NCBI GenBank assembly: GCA_030425205.1
Contig: JAUIAP010000019.1
Span: 62,001 to 126,000 of the forward strand
DNA length: 64,000 bases
Source: Anaerolineae bacterium
Lineage (GTDB): Bacteria > Chloroflexota > Anaerolineae > Promineifilales > Promineifilaceae
Direction of reading: 5' to 3'
Shown: piece after piece, positions 33,401-41,123 of the stretch
Position numbering within the stretch: position 1 is the first letter of the stretch
Layout of the letters: every line of letters starts with the position of its first letter
Position numbers and translations under genes: made by a program
The notes under the pieces: generated by a model
The model's database searches: none
What the model saw: only the letters and a program-made list of their open reading frames with translations
What the model was told of the DNA's origin: nothing

Positions 33401-33729
33401 TTAAATTTTTGCGCTTGTTTGGTGATGATGTCGATGAAATGCGACGGCAATATACGATGTTGGCGGTTGAAGAGATGTCCCAACTTGCACAGCAGCGACT
33501 GACGTATTGTAAGCATCTTTATCTTATTGAAGACATGCAACATGAACAGTCACTTGATACGTTTTATCGCCAAAAGCTGCAAAAACGCATTGTCTGCAAA
33601 AAACTAGGTGGAGTCTCCCGTGAGCCGAAAGAGTCATTTGTAGAACTACTGCCATTTTTTAAGGCGGTCTATTGTCTTGGCTGTTCCCACCGTGCGCCAA
33701 ATCGGGAAAGCGACCCGTTCGACGCTTGA
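30472..33729 (+). CDS. SEC-C/DUF4365 nuclease-like/STAND NTPase/helical-repeat protein
   Basis: A 1085-residue protein. Residues 9-27 are a SEC-C zinc motif (Cys14, Cys16, Cys25, Cys26). Residues ~60-180 match DUF4365, a PD-(D/E)XK-like fold: DYGKDIWVEIF (Asp71, Glu75) then HIQSKG (Gln90, Lys92). A STAND NTPase like MalT follows: Walker A ADAGYGKT (253-260), Walker B MIVEDIHL (Glu344, Asp345), LLTSRSPLPF, and a winged-helix part. The C-terminal ~550 residues are TPR-like helices; MalT's LuxR DNA-binding end is absent. Nuclease effector, STAND core and repeat sensor is the build of Avs antiphage proteins, so a defence role is inferred. It lacks TCGGCCGA, is AT-richer than its neighbours, and a MITE-like element follows. 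Confidence 0.75.
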   Translation: MAIKQKKQGRNAPCQCGSGEKYKKCCLITKNPPLPQRPREHEIDTEAVRHIEQQLPAAWTTREQKADYGKDIWVEIFVSGLATSNVFHIQSKGKEKFKLVRDQKIALPIPISTLNYLEGHVAPSMIVVYSVAERRACYLWVRPYIQTVLDKQDPTWRNTAGDSTITLHIPYENVLDLAASASIHQYVETMRQKMLHASTSVSAITSTFISITHRPTILSARLNHPNITQLLSRPLLADKIWETVENQTVFLHADAGYGKTWLVHEIATTFMGESFIWYTFDSGVRDSTQFLKELVQGFHTRFHVGDRTLTYLFDNPEKCTVEEATALFIDELVTGQKEMLMIVEDIHLATTEMGIVLQQLVKNRPNSLKILLTSRSPLPFPTAKLMSERKIKSYDHAAIAFTDQDVELYARQSLGLPLTVAQMQKLLRRTGNWIAALALAFDAVEGRSESDVLTLLERMDRCNDSIYDFFAEEVYSQKSADVQHLLKRISLIHRIDNAVVNRLTQFSDGGLQLRTLSRHNTFLHPDSQQHYKLHTLFADFLKMRFLEEEGLRSIKSTHADLALYYQEIEEWITAIEHGIKGENYKIATESLEQVAATANNLGYSRMILEFAGEIPIESLRKSAETCEAVAIAAFQTSNFSTARTYLKYAKESLGQGRDVDAARLKFLDAELQYQTKQIELPTFVAICEDAAAVCYTHNEYLVGCQIELRIIDSRPQLLAWNRDDSIDELSALERQCFRLVQRVESLGKEFQLIHAKALALQAHLQYFLLFLQTGRDVDTFEFRSMMGFGQTDAISDQLIYRLIRELPPIQKLIELALTLAQDNKLHQAFIQLRYLRDQAGFLSSLKLRAKMKISSEIASEQLLNVEMIDQLQGSFLQQIEACRQVFVHYHTWGGVVGCYCIAAKIYNSLGQLERQKELATEALSICINHNLARTMEEAQQILDGYDSFSHIFAEASKKISVGSVATWDEEFKRGFTLKFLRLFGDDVDEMRRQYTMLAVEEMSQLAQQRLTYCKHLYLIEDMQHEQSLDTFYRQKLQKRIVCKKLGGVSREPKESFVELLPFFKAVYCLGCSHRAPNRESDPFDA

Positions 33730-33741
33730 TGACGCATACAT

Positions 33742-33988
33742 GGGTATGAGCACTAGTTGTGCGCTGGATTACAGTAAGACGTGGCTAACTAAGCCAAAAC
33801 GGTCTGCTAAGTGACAATTTTCTTGCCAGGTTATTTCTTTTCCTAATAAATCAGCATTATTGACGACCTTTTTTGAGTCGTTTCGAGATTTCTGTTTAGT
33901 ATTTGCAGTGCCATCTTTTTTAGTAACGCATTTTTGCCCACTTAACTGCCCCTTACCGTAATCCAGCGCACAAATAGTGCTTATACCC
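33742..33988. mobile_element. MITE-like element with 37-bp terminal inverted repeats
   Basis: The left end (33742-33778) and right end (33952-33988) are 37-bp inverted repeats matching at 34 of 37 positions. They enclose 173 bp of AT-rich non-coding DNA; weaker symmetry continues inward. There is no transposase, so it must be mobilised in trans or be a remnant. No clear target-site duplication is visible. It lies 12 bp after the STAND gene and 14 bp before the end of the convergent amidohydrolase gene, filling the whole gap. Confidence 0.75.
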
Positions 33989-34002
33989 TTTATTTGATGA
34001 GT

Positions 34003-35208
34003 TCACGTCAAGTCAAGCAGTTCCCCTTGCGCGGCAACGACACGCCCATTCTTTATCACAAATGAACGAACGGGCTGCGTCATCACAGCCTCAGTGGGCG
34101 AATCACCTGCAAAGATCAGCAAATCGGCTTGTTTCCCCACTTGCAACCCATAGCGATTATCTCCCATGACCTTTGTGCCGCCATAGGTCGCAATTTGCAA
34201 CAGCATTTCGACATCGGCATCTTGGCGAAATCCGCTACGATACCCAAGCAGTCGCACACGGTCGAGCATATCGGCCGAATTGTAAGGCCCCCACGTATCC
34301 CGAATGCCATCACTACCTGTGCAAACGGTCACACCCGCCTCAACCAAGCGTTTGAGTGGCGGAAACGGCGAACTGCCTGAGCCTAACGACATAATCGCAA
34401 TGTCGTTTTCCAACAGCAACGCAATCAGCCGATTGAGATAAGCGTCGTCAATCATGCCTAAACAGAAAACATGGCTGATGGTGACGCGCCCCTGCAACCC
34501 CAAGACACGGGTACGTTCAGCGATTAGCTCGACTGAAAATGCACCCAACATGCCCGGTTCGTGCAGGTGAATATCAACCTCAACGCCGTGACGGTCGGCA
34601 ATGGCAAACACCGTGTCCAAATGGCGGACTGGATCGCGGTCTACCGTTGATGGGTCTAATCCGCCGATCCCGTCTGCCCCCATTTTGACCGCCTCTTCTA
34701 ACAGTTCAACCGAGCCGGGTTTGACCAACATGCCCCCTTGCGGAAAGGCGATCAGTTGCATTGTCAGTCGCTCTTTGAACGCTTCTTTGGTGGCGAGTGC
34801 GCCTTCCCAATTGTTTAACCCCATGCCAGCATCAACGTCGATGTGGCTACGAATGTGCGTGATGCCACTGGCGACAGATAGACGACATTGGTGCGCAGAT
34901 TGGATTTCGGCCGAAGTTCCCAATTCGCGCTTAACGCGTCGCTCAGTTTCCACATAGTCATTGATCGACCGCCCTGTCATCTCGTTGCGATGCCATGGAT
35001 AGCCAAGCAGATTCTTGTCTAAATGGGCATGGGCATTGACCAATCCGGGCAATAGTAGGTGATTTTGACCATCCAGAATCTGAACTGCATCCAGATGCGT
35101 CACGTCTATTGCTGGCTCCATGCGTTGAATCACGCCAGCATCAATCAATACATCAACCGTATCTTGTCCCATTGGGCGCACATTTTTTAGTAACAGTGCC
35201 TGTGTCAT
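34003..35208 (-). CDS. Amidohydrolase-family protein (cytosine-deaminase-like)
   Basis: A 401-residue metal-dependent hydrolase. The metal motif HxH appears as NAHAHLDK, with further ligands in DIHLHEPG (His), ISHVFCLG (His) and CTGSDGIRDTWGP (Asp), the CodA/atrazine-chlorohydrolase-like pattern. It probably deaminates or hydrolyses a ring amine such as a pyrimidine or cyclic amide; the substrate cannot be read from sequence. GAGGAAT upstream of the ATG is a good ribosome site. It follows the alpha/beta hydrolase gene by 18 bp. Confidence 0.83.
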   Translation of the reverse strand: MTQALLLKNVRPMGQDTVDVLIDAGVIQRMEPAIDVTHLDAVQILDGQNHLLLPGLVNAHAHLDKNLLGYPWHRNEMTGRSINDYVETERRVKRELGTSAEIQSAHQCRLSVASGITHIRSHIDVDAGMGLNNWEGALATKEAFKERLTMQLIAFPQGGMLVKPGSVELLEEAVKMGADGIGGLDPSTVDRDPVRHLDTVFAIADRHGVEVDIHLHEPGMLGAFSVELIAERTRVLGLQGRVTISHVFCLGMIDDAYLNRLIALLLENDIAIMSLGSGSSPFPPLKRLVEAGVTVCTGSDGIRDTWGPYNSADMLDRVRLLGYRSGFRQDADVEMLLQIATYGGTKVMGDNRYGLQVGKQADLLIFAGDSPTEAVMTQPVRSFVIKNGRVVAAQGELLDLT

Positions 35209-35226
35209 AGCATATTCCTCGCATCG

Positions 35227-36435
35227 TTATGGCGCGTGTTTCAATTCGCGGTCGTAAAGGGTTAGCGCACGGGTCAACAGGGTTGTCCAACTCTCCCCTG
35301 TGAAAAAGTGGCTTTGTCCTGCATAAGTGTAATAGGTGACATCACGTTCGGCCGATTCCAACGCCTCCGCCAGCTTTGCCGACCACTCTGGTGGTGTGGC
35401 GGCTGGATGCTGCCCATCGGCCGAACCGATATGAATCTGAACAGGTGCGCTGACTGACGCCAAGTGATAGATCGGGGCAACTTGGCGTAAAAAGTCAGGA
35501 TCGGCCGCGCCACGAAAATAGGCTTGAACCAATGGGGAGGGTGTATCTGCTGGAATCACATCAGCCGGATTGCACGGTTTGCCCAGTATCTCAATCTGTC
35601 CATCGAAGCAACCTGCTCCCCAACGTGCGATCAAATCTGCATCATCCGCACTATTGGGTGCATACAAAACGGCTGATCCCACCCGCTCATCAATCGTCAG
35701 CACCTTTGTCGCAATCCCGCCACCCATGCTGTGACCCCATAAACCGATCTTGCTCACATCTGCCTGTGGCAACGTCGGCAGCGACCCAATCAGGTTCAGC
35801 ACATCTGCAACTAACCCCATGTGGAACAGGCTAAGACCGCTATCAGACTGTCCCCAACTACGCAGGTCCGGTGCTAAAACGAGATACCCTTGCGCGGCAA
35901 AAAATTCGGCCGCTTGCCAGCTATCCATTCCCACCACATAGTGGTCACGGTCAACATACCCATGCAACAGAATCAGGACGGGAAACGGCGCATCGCCCGT
36001 TGGGACATACATTAAACCCGTAATCGTCAGCCCATCACTGGGATAGTCGATTGCATGGCGCGTGTACTGCGTTGTCTGGTCTAAAAGGGCACGGCTCACA
36101 ATCTGCCCGCCCGCAAATGGTCGCGTCCGCATCCCTGCAATCGTAAATGCCGCCAACGGGTGTGGGGTCGCGGTTGGTGTGAGGGATTGGGTTGTAGTTG
36201 GTTGCGCGGTTGCAGTTGGTTGCACGGTTGGTGTTGATGAGACAGTTGGGAGCGGCATGGGGGTTGGCAATAGGGTCGACATTGTGCTCGGCAGCGGGGT
36301 TGGGATGACGGTCGTGTGCACAGAGGCGAATGTGGCAATGGGTAACGCAACAGGGTCAACAGTGCGGCAACCAAAGAGCCATATCCCCGAGAATAATACC
36401 CAAATGCAGGGGTGAATCTGTCTGTTAGCGACCAT
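35227..36435 (-). CDS. Lipoprotein alpha/beta hydrolase (prolyl-oligopeptidase/dienelactone-hydrolase-like)
   Basis: A 402-residue protein. The signal ends in a lipobox (LFGC23); a Thr/Pro-rich spacer runs to about residue 95. The hydrolase domain has LILLHGYVDRDHY (oxyanion hole), GLWGHSMGGGIA (nucleophile Ser), HIGSADGQHPAATP (acid) and AGQSHFF (His). It acts outside the membrane on an ester or peptide of unknown identity. Its start overlaps the ankyrin gene's stop by 11 bp. Confidence 0.82.
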   Translation of the reverse strand: MVANRQIHPCIWVLFSGIWLFGCRTVDPVALPIATFASVHTTVIPTPLPSTMSTLLPTPMPLPTVSSTPTVQPTATAQPTTTQSLTPTATPHPLAAFTIAGMRTRPFAGGQIVSRALLDQTTQYTRHAIDYPSDGLTITGLMYVPTGDAPFPVLILLHGYVDRDHYVVGMDSWQAAEFFAAQGYLVLAPDLRSWGQSDSGLSLFHMGLVADVLNLIGSLPTLPQADVSKIGLWGHSMGGGIATKVLTIDERVGSAVLYAPNSADDADLIARWGAGCFDGQIEILGKPCNPADVIPADTPSPLVQAYFRGAADPDFLRQVAPIYHLASVSAPVQIHIGSADGQHPAATPPEWSAKLAEALESAERDVTYYTYAGQSHFFTGESWTTLLTRALTLYDRELKHAP

Positions 36436-37114
36436 TTTCCAAAATCGTCACGATCTCTGTAAAGCCACGATTACGCGCATGTTCGAGTGGGGTCACCCCA
36501 TTGCTGTCAGCGAGATCAATCGTCGCACCCGCCTCCACAAGTAGTCGCACGACCTCTGTGTGTCGTGTCCCACCATCACCGAGAATGATCGCCTCCAAGA
36601 GAGCCGTCCAGCCGAGCCGATTGACATGATCGATGTCGATGTCCGTCTTGAGCAGTTCCGCGATAATCTCGACATGCCCCCGATCTGCGGCGCGGATCAA
36701 GCCTGTCCCATTATAGCTGTCTAAACTGTGAACATCGCCGCCATTTGCCAACGTCAGTTGCAGGAATTCTAGTCCGCCATCTGCGGTTGGAATGAGGTAG
36801 GCACTTTGTTGGGTGTCATCCTGAATATTGACATCTGCGCCAGCCGCAATGAGCAGCTCGGCGATCTCAACTTCGTTTGCATAGGCGGCTGCAATCAGGG
36901 CGGTCACGCCTCGTGTATCGGCCGCATGAACATCCGCACCTTGCTCAAGTAGCGTCGTCACGGTTGTCAAATCGCCGCGTCGTGCGGCTGCAATGAGTTG
37001 CATATTAACCTCATCTGATGGTTGATCGGCGGGGACCGTATCGCTGGCCTGTGAACAACGAACCAGACCGACGAACAGGACAACGACGATGATCCCTAAA
37101 GCTCTGTAAGACAT
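36425..37114 (-). CDS. Ankyrin-repeat lipoprotein
   Basis: A 229-residue protein. A hydrophobic signal ends in LVRC, a likely lipobox, followed by about five ankyrin repeats from residue ~40 on (ARRGDLTTVTTLLEQGADVHAADTRGVTALIAAA, and GVTPLEHARNRGFTEIV last). Ankyrin stacks bind proteins; the partner may be the hydrolase encoded directly downstream with overlapping ends. Start at 37114 is favoured by AAGGTG upstream; 37123 is the alternative. Confidence 0.8.
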   Translation of the reverse strand: MSYRALGIIVVVLFVGLVRCSQASDTVPADQPSDEVNMQLIAAARRGDLTTVTTLLEQGADVHAADTRGVTALIAAAYANEVEIAELLIAAGADVNIQDDTQQSAYLIPTADGGLEFLQLTLANGGDVHSLDSYNGTGLIRAADRGHVEIIAELLKTDIDIDHVNRLGWTALLEAIILGDGGTRHTEVVRLLVEAGATIDLADSNGVTPLEHARNRGFTEIVTILENGR

Positions 37115-37119
37115 GCGTG

Positions 37120-37374
37120 TCACCTTAAACGTCGTGCCAAGTTCGGGCGAACTGGCGACATGAATATTGCCTCATTGTCTTTCAACCAGTGTTTTGGCAA
37201 TTGATAATCCAAGTCCCGTATTCTTGCATTATTGGTCATTTTGATACGATAGCGTCGAATGATAATGGGCTCATCCAAGCATTTGGTGAAAAGTGGGTAC
37301 CAGAGATTTTCGACTTTGTTGGTGAAGTCATTTTGAGCAAAATTCTGACTCAAAAGGCGTTTGTTCGGAGTCAT
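37120..37374 (-). CDS. Hypothetical 84-residue protein (doubtful)
   Basis: An open frame of 84 codons directly before the ankyrin gene on the same strand. It is basic, has no signal or motif I recognise, and its start lacks a good ribosome site. It may be the remnant of a larger gene or not a gene at all. It is listed because its position would otherwise be a ~300-bp gap. Confidence 0.25.
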   Translation of the reverse strand: MTPNKRLLSQNFAQNDFTNKVENLWYPLFTKCLDEPIIIRRYRIKMTNNARIRDLDYQLPKHWLKDNEAIFMSPVRPNLARRLR

Positions 37375-37428
37375 TTTTAACCTAGAGAGAACGATCTAGG
37401 ATACAAGCTACAGTGCTTATGCCCAATA

Positions 37429-38883
37429 TTAGCGGACATATTGTTTAGTTGCGTCAACGATTGGCGTGTAATCCCAATGCACGTTATTTCGATGCAGTGC
37501 CTCCTTAATGACTAGCCGACGCTGCACGCTTTCCAAGCCAGCTAGCCTTAATTGTTCGGGGTCAAAGCGTGATAGAACCAGTTCGCGTAATTCGGCCGAA
37601 ATCTTCCTATATGCTTCCTTGCCTGCAAGATTGTGCCACTCACCGGGATCGGCCGAAAGATCAAACAATTGCTCTCCGTGTTGATAGATCAACACATATT
37701 TGTAGCGACCTCGCCGCACCATAAATGCAGAACTTTTGACTTTTTCGAGATGATATTCGGCGAATATCGGCCGATTATCCCCCCATTCCCTGCGCAGCAA
37801 TGGTAGCAAACTATCCCCATCAATAGGTAAATAATGATCCACCTCTGCTACATCGAGTAGCGTTGGTAATAGATCGAGCAAGGTCACGGGTGTGTCGATA
37901 CTCTGTCCCGCAAACTGATTATTCGGCCAACGGATAATCAGCGGTACACGCGCCGACCACTCGTAGAAGCAACGTTTCTGCACCATGCCACGTTCGCCCA
38001 ACATATCTCCATGATCGGAGGTAAATACAATCAGCGTGTTGTCCGCCTCACCGGTCTGTTCTAAAGTTGTCAACAGCTCACCTACCTTCGCGTCAATGTA
38101 GCTGACCAGTCCGTAATATGCGCGGCGCAATGTGCGCAGATTGTCAGGAGTTTGCAGGTCAACCTCTGTCACACCATGTACGGCATTGAGCCATCCATCG
38201 AGCGCAGAGTAGGTGTCATGGATATTTTCAGGCAAGGTCGGAATGTCGATCTCGGCATCCTCATACAGTTGCCAAAGCTCAGGTGTGACTTGAAACGGAT
38301 CGTGTGGATGATGAAAGGAGACGAGTAGGAAGAAGGGATCGGCCGGTTGTCGCCAACTTCGTTCACGCAGATACTCAATCGCTCGATATTGTGTCTCTTC
38401 ATCAAACGTCAAAAACTTGTTCCACCTGCGCACGCCGACTTTAGGTGGTACATAGTTGTGCGCGTGACCGCCGAGTTCTTCTTTGTCGGGATTGGGAACC
38501 CAGTCGATGTTGGCAGGAAAGACATCCGTGGTCAATCGCGTCCCAAAACCGTGCAGTTGGTCGGGGCCGATAAAGTGCATCTTGCCGCTTAAAACGGTGT
38601 CATAATCCGCATTGGTCAGATAGTGCGCAATTGTCGGCCGATCGGCCGGAAACAGTGCCGCATTGTCAAAACAGCCAAAACGGGAAGCGTGCTGTCCTGT
38701 CATCAGGGCTGCTCGCGCTGGCGCACAAAGCGGGTAGGGGGTATATGCTGCATCGAAGCGAACCCCTTCCGCAACTAAGCGGTCGAGATGCGGCGTCTTA
38801 ACGACGGGATGCCCATACGCGCCCGTTAAAAACGGTACGAGTTGATCGGCCATGATGAGCAGAATGTTGGGGTGTTTGCGCAT
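37429..38883 (-). CDS. Sulfatase (choline-sulfatase-like)
   Basis: A 484-residue type I sulfatase from ATG 38883 (MRKHPNILLIMADQ). Cys53 in CAPAR is the residue converted to formylglycine; metal ligands include the N-terminal Asp13 and the later FTSDHGDMLGERG. PTIAHYLTNADYDTVLSGKMHFIGPDQLHGF resembles BetC-type enzymes. No signal peptide, so it acts in the cytoplasm. As the last gene of the sugar locus it probably desulfates an imported sugar derivative. A formylglycine-generating enzyme is not in the window. Confidence 0.85.
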   Translation of the reverse strand: MRKHPNILLIMADQLVPFLTGAYGHPVVKTPHLDRLVAEGVRFDAAYTPYPLCAPARAALMTGQHASRFGCFDNAALFPADRPTIAHYLTNADYDTVLSGKMHFIGPDQLHGFGTRLTTDVFPANIDWVPNPDKEELGGHAHNYVPPKVGVRRWNKFLTFDEETQYRAIEYLRERSWRQPADPFFLLVSFHHPHDPFQVTPELWQLYEDAEIDIPTLPENIHDTYSALDGWLNAVHGVTEVDLQTPDNLRTLRRAYYGLVSYIDAKVGELLTTLEQTGEADNTLIVFTSDHGDMLGERGMVQKRCFYEWSARVPLIIRWPNNQFAGQSIDTPVTLLDLLPTLLDVAEVDHYLPIDGDSLLPLLRREWGDNRPIFAEYHLEKVKSSAFMVRRGRYKYVLIYQHGEQLFDLSADPGEWHNLAGKEAYRKISAELRELVLSRFDPEQLRLAGLESVQRRLVIKEALHRNNVHWDYTPIVDATKQYVR

Positions 38884-38884
38884 A

Positions 38885-39538
38885 CTATCGCACCGCCCAG
38901 AGCATGCCGCGCCGCATAATCTCGCGCATCTCTGGCACGGCAAAATCGTCTAAGACGTGACCGAGTGAACTATAAAGGACGCGCCCATTGCCGTACATGC
39001 GCTTCCAAACGACAGGCATCACAACCCCCGTAATCCATGGAGCGTTGCCATGTTCACCCGAAAACGTCGTCGTTGCCAGCACTTCGTTGGATGGGTCAAC
39101 GTGCATGTAGTATTGTTCTGAGTGCATCGCAGATTTTGCGATGCCAGCGACGATGGGATCATCGCTGGTGATCTGCACTGTATAGTCGATAATATTGCCG
39201 GGATGCTGCACCCACTGCCCACCAACCATCCACTGATAATCGACACTCTCGCGGAACGAATCGGCCATGCCGCCGTGCCAGCCTGCAATCCCAACACCGC
39301 TCGCGACTGCATCGAGCAAGCCGCGCACTTGATCGGCCGAAATCGTTGCCATTGTCCAGATTGGTACGATCAGGTCGAGTGAGTGCATGTAATCGCGGTC
39401 GAGATAGCGGTCGAGATCGGACACTGATGTGACATCGAACCCTTCACCTTGCAAAATGCCACGCCACAAATCGGTGCACGGTTCGGGGTCATGTCCTTTC
39501 CAGCCGCCCCAGTTAATCAGTGCTCTTTTTGAATTCAT
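38885..39538 (-). CDS. ThuA-domain protein (trehalose-utilisation type)
   Basis: A 217-residue protein with the ThuA (glutamine-amidotransferase-like) fold: INWGGWKGHDPEPCTDLWRGIL at the start, GIAGWHGGMADSFRESVDYQWMVGGQW in the middle, and RMYGNGRVLYSSLGHVLDDF near the end. ThuA proteins sit in sugar catabolic operons; Rhizobium ThuA/B act in disaccharide oxidation. Start 39538 follows GGAG at 7-nt spacing; the GTG at 39544 is less likely. Confidence 0.82.
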   Translation of the reverse strand: MNSKRALINWGGWKGHDPEPCTDLWRGILQGEGFDVTSVSDLDRYLDRDYMHSLDLIVPIWTMATISADQVRGLLDAVASGVGIAGWHGGMADSFRESVDYQWMVGGQWVQHPGNIIDYTVQITSDDPIVAGIAKSAMHSEQYYMHVDPSNEVLATTTFSGEHGNAPWITGVVMPVVWKRMYGNGRVLYSSLGHVLDDFAVPEMREIMRRGMLWAVR

Positions 39539-39540
39539 TG

Positions 39541-40497
39541 TCACGCTCCAATTAAAGACTTTGCCACCGCTAGCGCTGCATAATCTCCGATCCGTTCCCC
39601 CAAGCCTGTCGGCACGACCTCACACACCTCCGCCGACGCAGGAATCGCTTCCTCTCGAATGACTTGCCACATGCGCGTTTCGATCAACTCGCGCTGTCGG
39701 CCGAAAATACTCCCGATCACAATCCGCTCTGGATTGAGAATGTCGATCAGAAGCGATAGTCCTTGCCCTAGTCGTGCCGCTACCGTGCGATAGATCTCCA
39801 ACGCGAGGCGATCGCCCGCTTGGGCGGCATGTCCCACTGTTTCGGCCGAAATCCCCCCCAACTGCTCAATTGATGGACAAAACGACACCGCTTCCCCCGC
39901 TTGCAGTGCCTCTAGGACGCGCTGCTGTGCCAGTCGTGCAATCCCGCCGCCGCTACAAAATCCCTCAAACGACCCTGCCTTGTGGAACCCGACAGGACCA
40001 TCATCCGCAAGCCGAATATGCCCAACTTCTCCCGCCAAATCGTTTGTGCCGCTGTAGAGCCGTCCGTCGAGAACCAAGCCCGCACCCATGCCCGTTCCAA
40101 ACGTCAGGAAAATCATATTTTGGCAACCTCGCCCAGCACCCCATTGCCACTCCGCCAATGCGCCTGCATTCGCATCATTCTGCACAGCAACAGGGACATT
40201 GAACTGCTGCCGAAAAGGGGACACAATGTCAATCTCATCCCATCCCGGCAGGTTGGGTGGTGATAACACGATGCCACGTCGACTGTCGAGCGGCCCTCCA
40301 CAGCTAATCCCGATAGCGGCGACTGGTTGTGATGTTGCGAAGTCGGAAAGTTCGTGCAGAAATCGGCCGATTGTCTCCGCCGGCGTGTCAGGTGTTGCAA
40401 ATCGCCGTTTGGCAATGATGTCGATTCCCTCATCAGCCAACCTTCCCAAGCTGACCGCACATTTTGTCCCACCGATGTCGAGTCCTGCTAAAATCAT
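39541..40497 (-). CDS. ROK-family sugar kinase
   Basis: A 318-residue protein from ATG 40497 (MILAGLDIGGTKCAVSLG, the ATP-binding ROK motif). GPLDSRRGIVLSPPNLPGWD and NDANAGALAEWQWGAGRG (catalytic Asp region) follow. GEVGHIRL is present, but the CxCGxxGC zinc motif is absent; FCSGGGIARLA stands there. It is therefore a zinc-less ROK kinase, likely for glucose, mannose or an N-acetylated sugar. The start overlaps the SIS gene's stop by 4 bp (ATGA). Confidence 0.85.
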   Translation of the reverse strand: MILAGLDIGGTKCAVSLGRLADEGIDIIAKRRFATPDTPAETIGRFLHELSDFATSQPVAAIGISCGGPLDSRRGIVLSPPNLPGWDEIDIVSPFRQQFNVPVAVQNDANAGALAEWQWGAGRGCQNMIFLTFGTGMGAGLVLDGRLYSGTNDLAGEVGHIRLADDGPVGFHKAGSFEGFCSGGGIARLAQQRVLEALQAGEAVSFCPSIEQLGGISAETVGHAAQAGDRLALEIYRTVAARLGQGLSLLIDILNPERIVIGSIFGRQRELIETRMWQVIREEAIPASAEVCEVVPTGLGERIGDYAALAVAKSLIGA

Positions 40498-41123
40498 GCA
40501 AAAAACCGCTCCTCCAACGCTAGACAAAGCGCGTGGTAGATGGCGAGATGTCGTTCCTGAATCGTCGCTGTGTCGTCATAGGGCGCACACATGGTTACGT
40601 CACAGATGTCTAGCATTGCACCACCGGATCTACCCGTCAAGCCAACTGTTTTCAGACCCAGCGTCGTGGCAACCTGTAGCGCATGTATCACATTGCGCGA
40701 ATTGCCCGATGTACTAATTCCCCACACTACATCACTCGCCCGTCCATAGCCATAGACCTGTTGTGCGAAAATCATATCGGCCGAAACATCATTGGCAAAC
40801 GCCGTGATCAAACCCGATTGACTGACGAGCGAAATGGCGGGCAATGCGCCTTGCAAATGGGTCGTCAAATACTCCCCATTGTCGGGAAACGTGTTGACCA
40901 ATTGCTGGCGCACATCGGCCGAAACGGGTCGTGTCAGCGCAAACCCTTTCATTAACTCACCGACGATATGCTCACAATCGGCCGAACTACCCCCATTACC
41001 ACATAGCAACAATTTTCCCCCTGCTGCAAATGATTGCTCAAGCAAATTATATGCGCTGTCGATCGCCTGCCGACATGCTATCAGGTCAGGATATTTCTCG
41101 ATCAGTTGATCAAAGAATGTCAT
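40494..41123 (-). CDS. SIS-domain phosphosugar isomerase (GmhA-like)
   Basis: A 209-residue protein. LLLCGNGGSSADCEHIVGELMKGF and VWGISTSGNSRNVIHAL are the two sugar-phosphate-binding loops of the SIS fold, and the spacing follows sedoheptulose-7-phosphate isomerase GmhA. In this catabolic operon it more likely isomerises a phosphorylated aldose or ketose from the pathway than makes lipopolysaccharide heptose. Overlaps both neighbours by 4 bp. Confidence 0.82.
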   Translation of the reverse strand: MTFFDQLIEKYPDLIACRQAIDSAYNLLEQSFAAGGKLLLCGNGGSSADCEHIVGELMKGFALTRPVSADVRQQLVNTFPDNGEYLTTHLQGALPAISLVSQSGLITAFANDVSADMIFAQQVYGYGRASDVVWGISTSGNSRNVIHALQVATTLGLKTVGLTGRSGGAMLDICDVTMCAPYDDTATIQERHLAIYHALCLALEERFFA

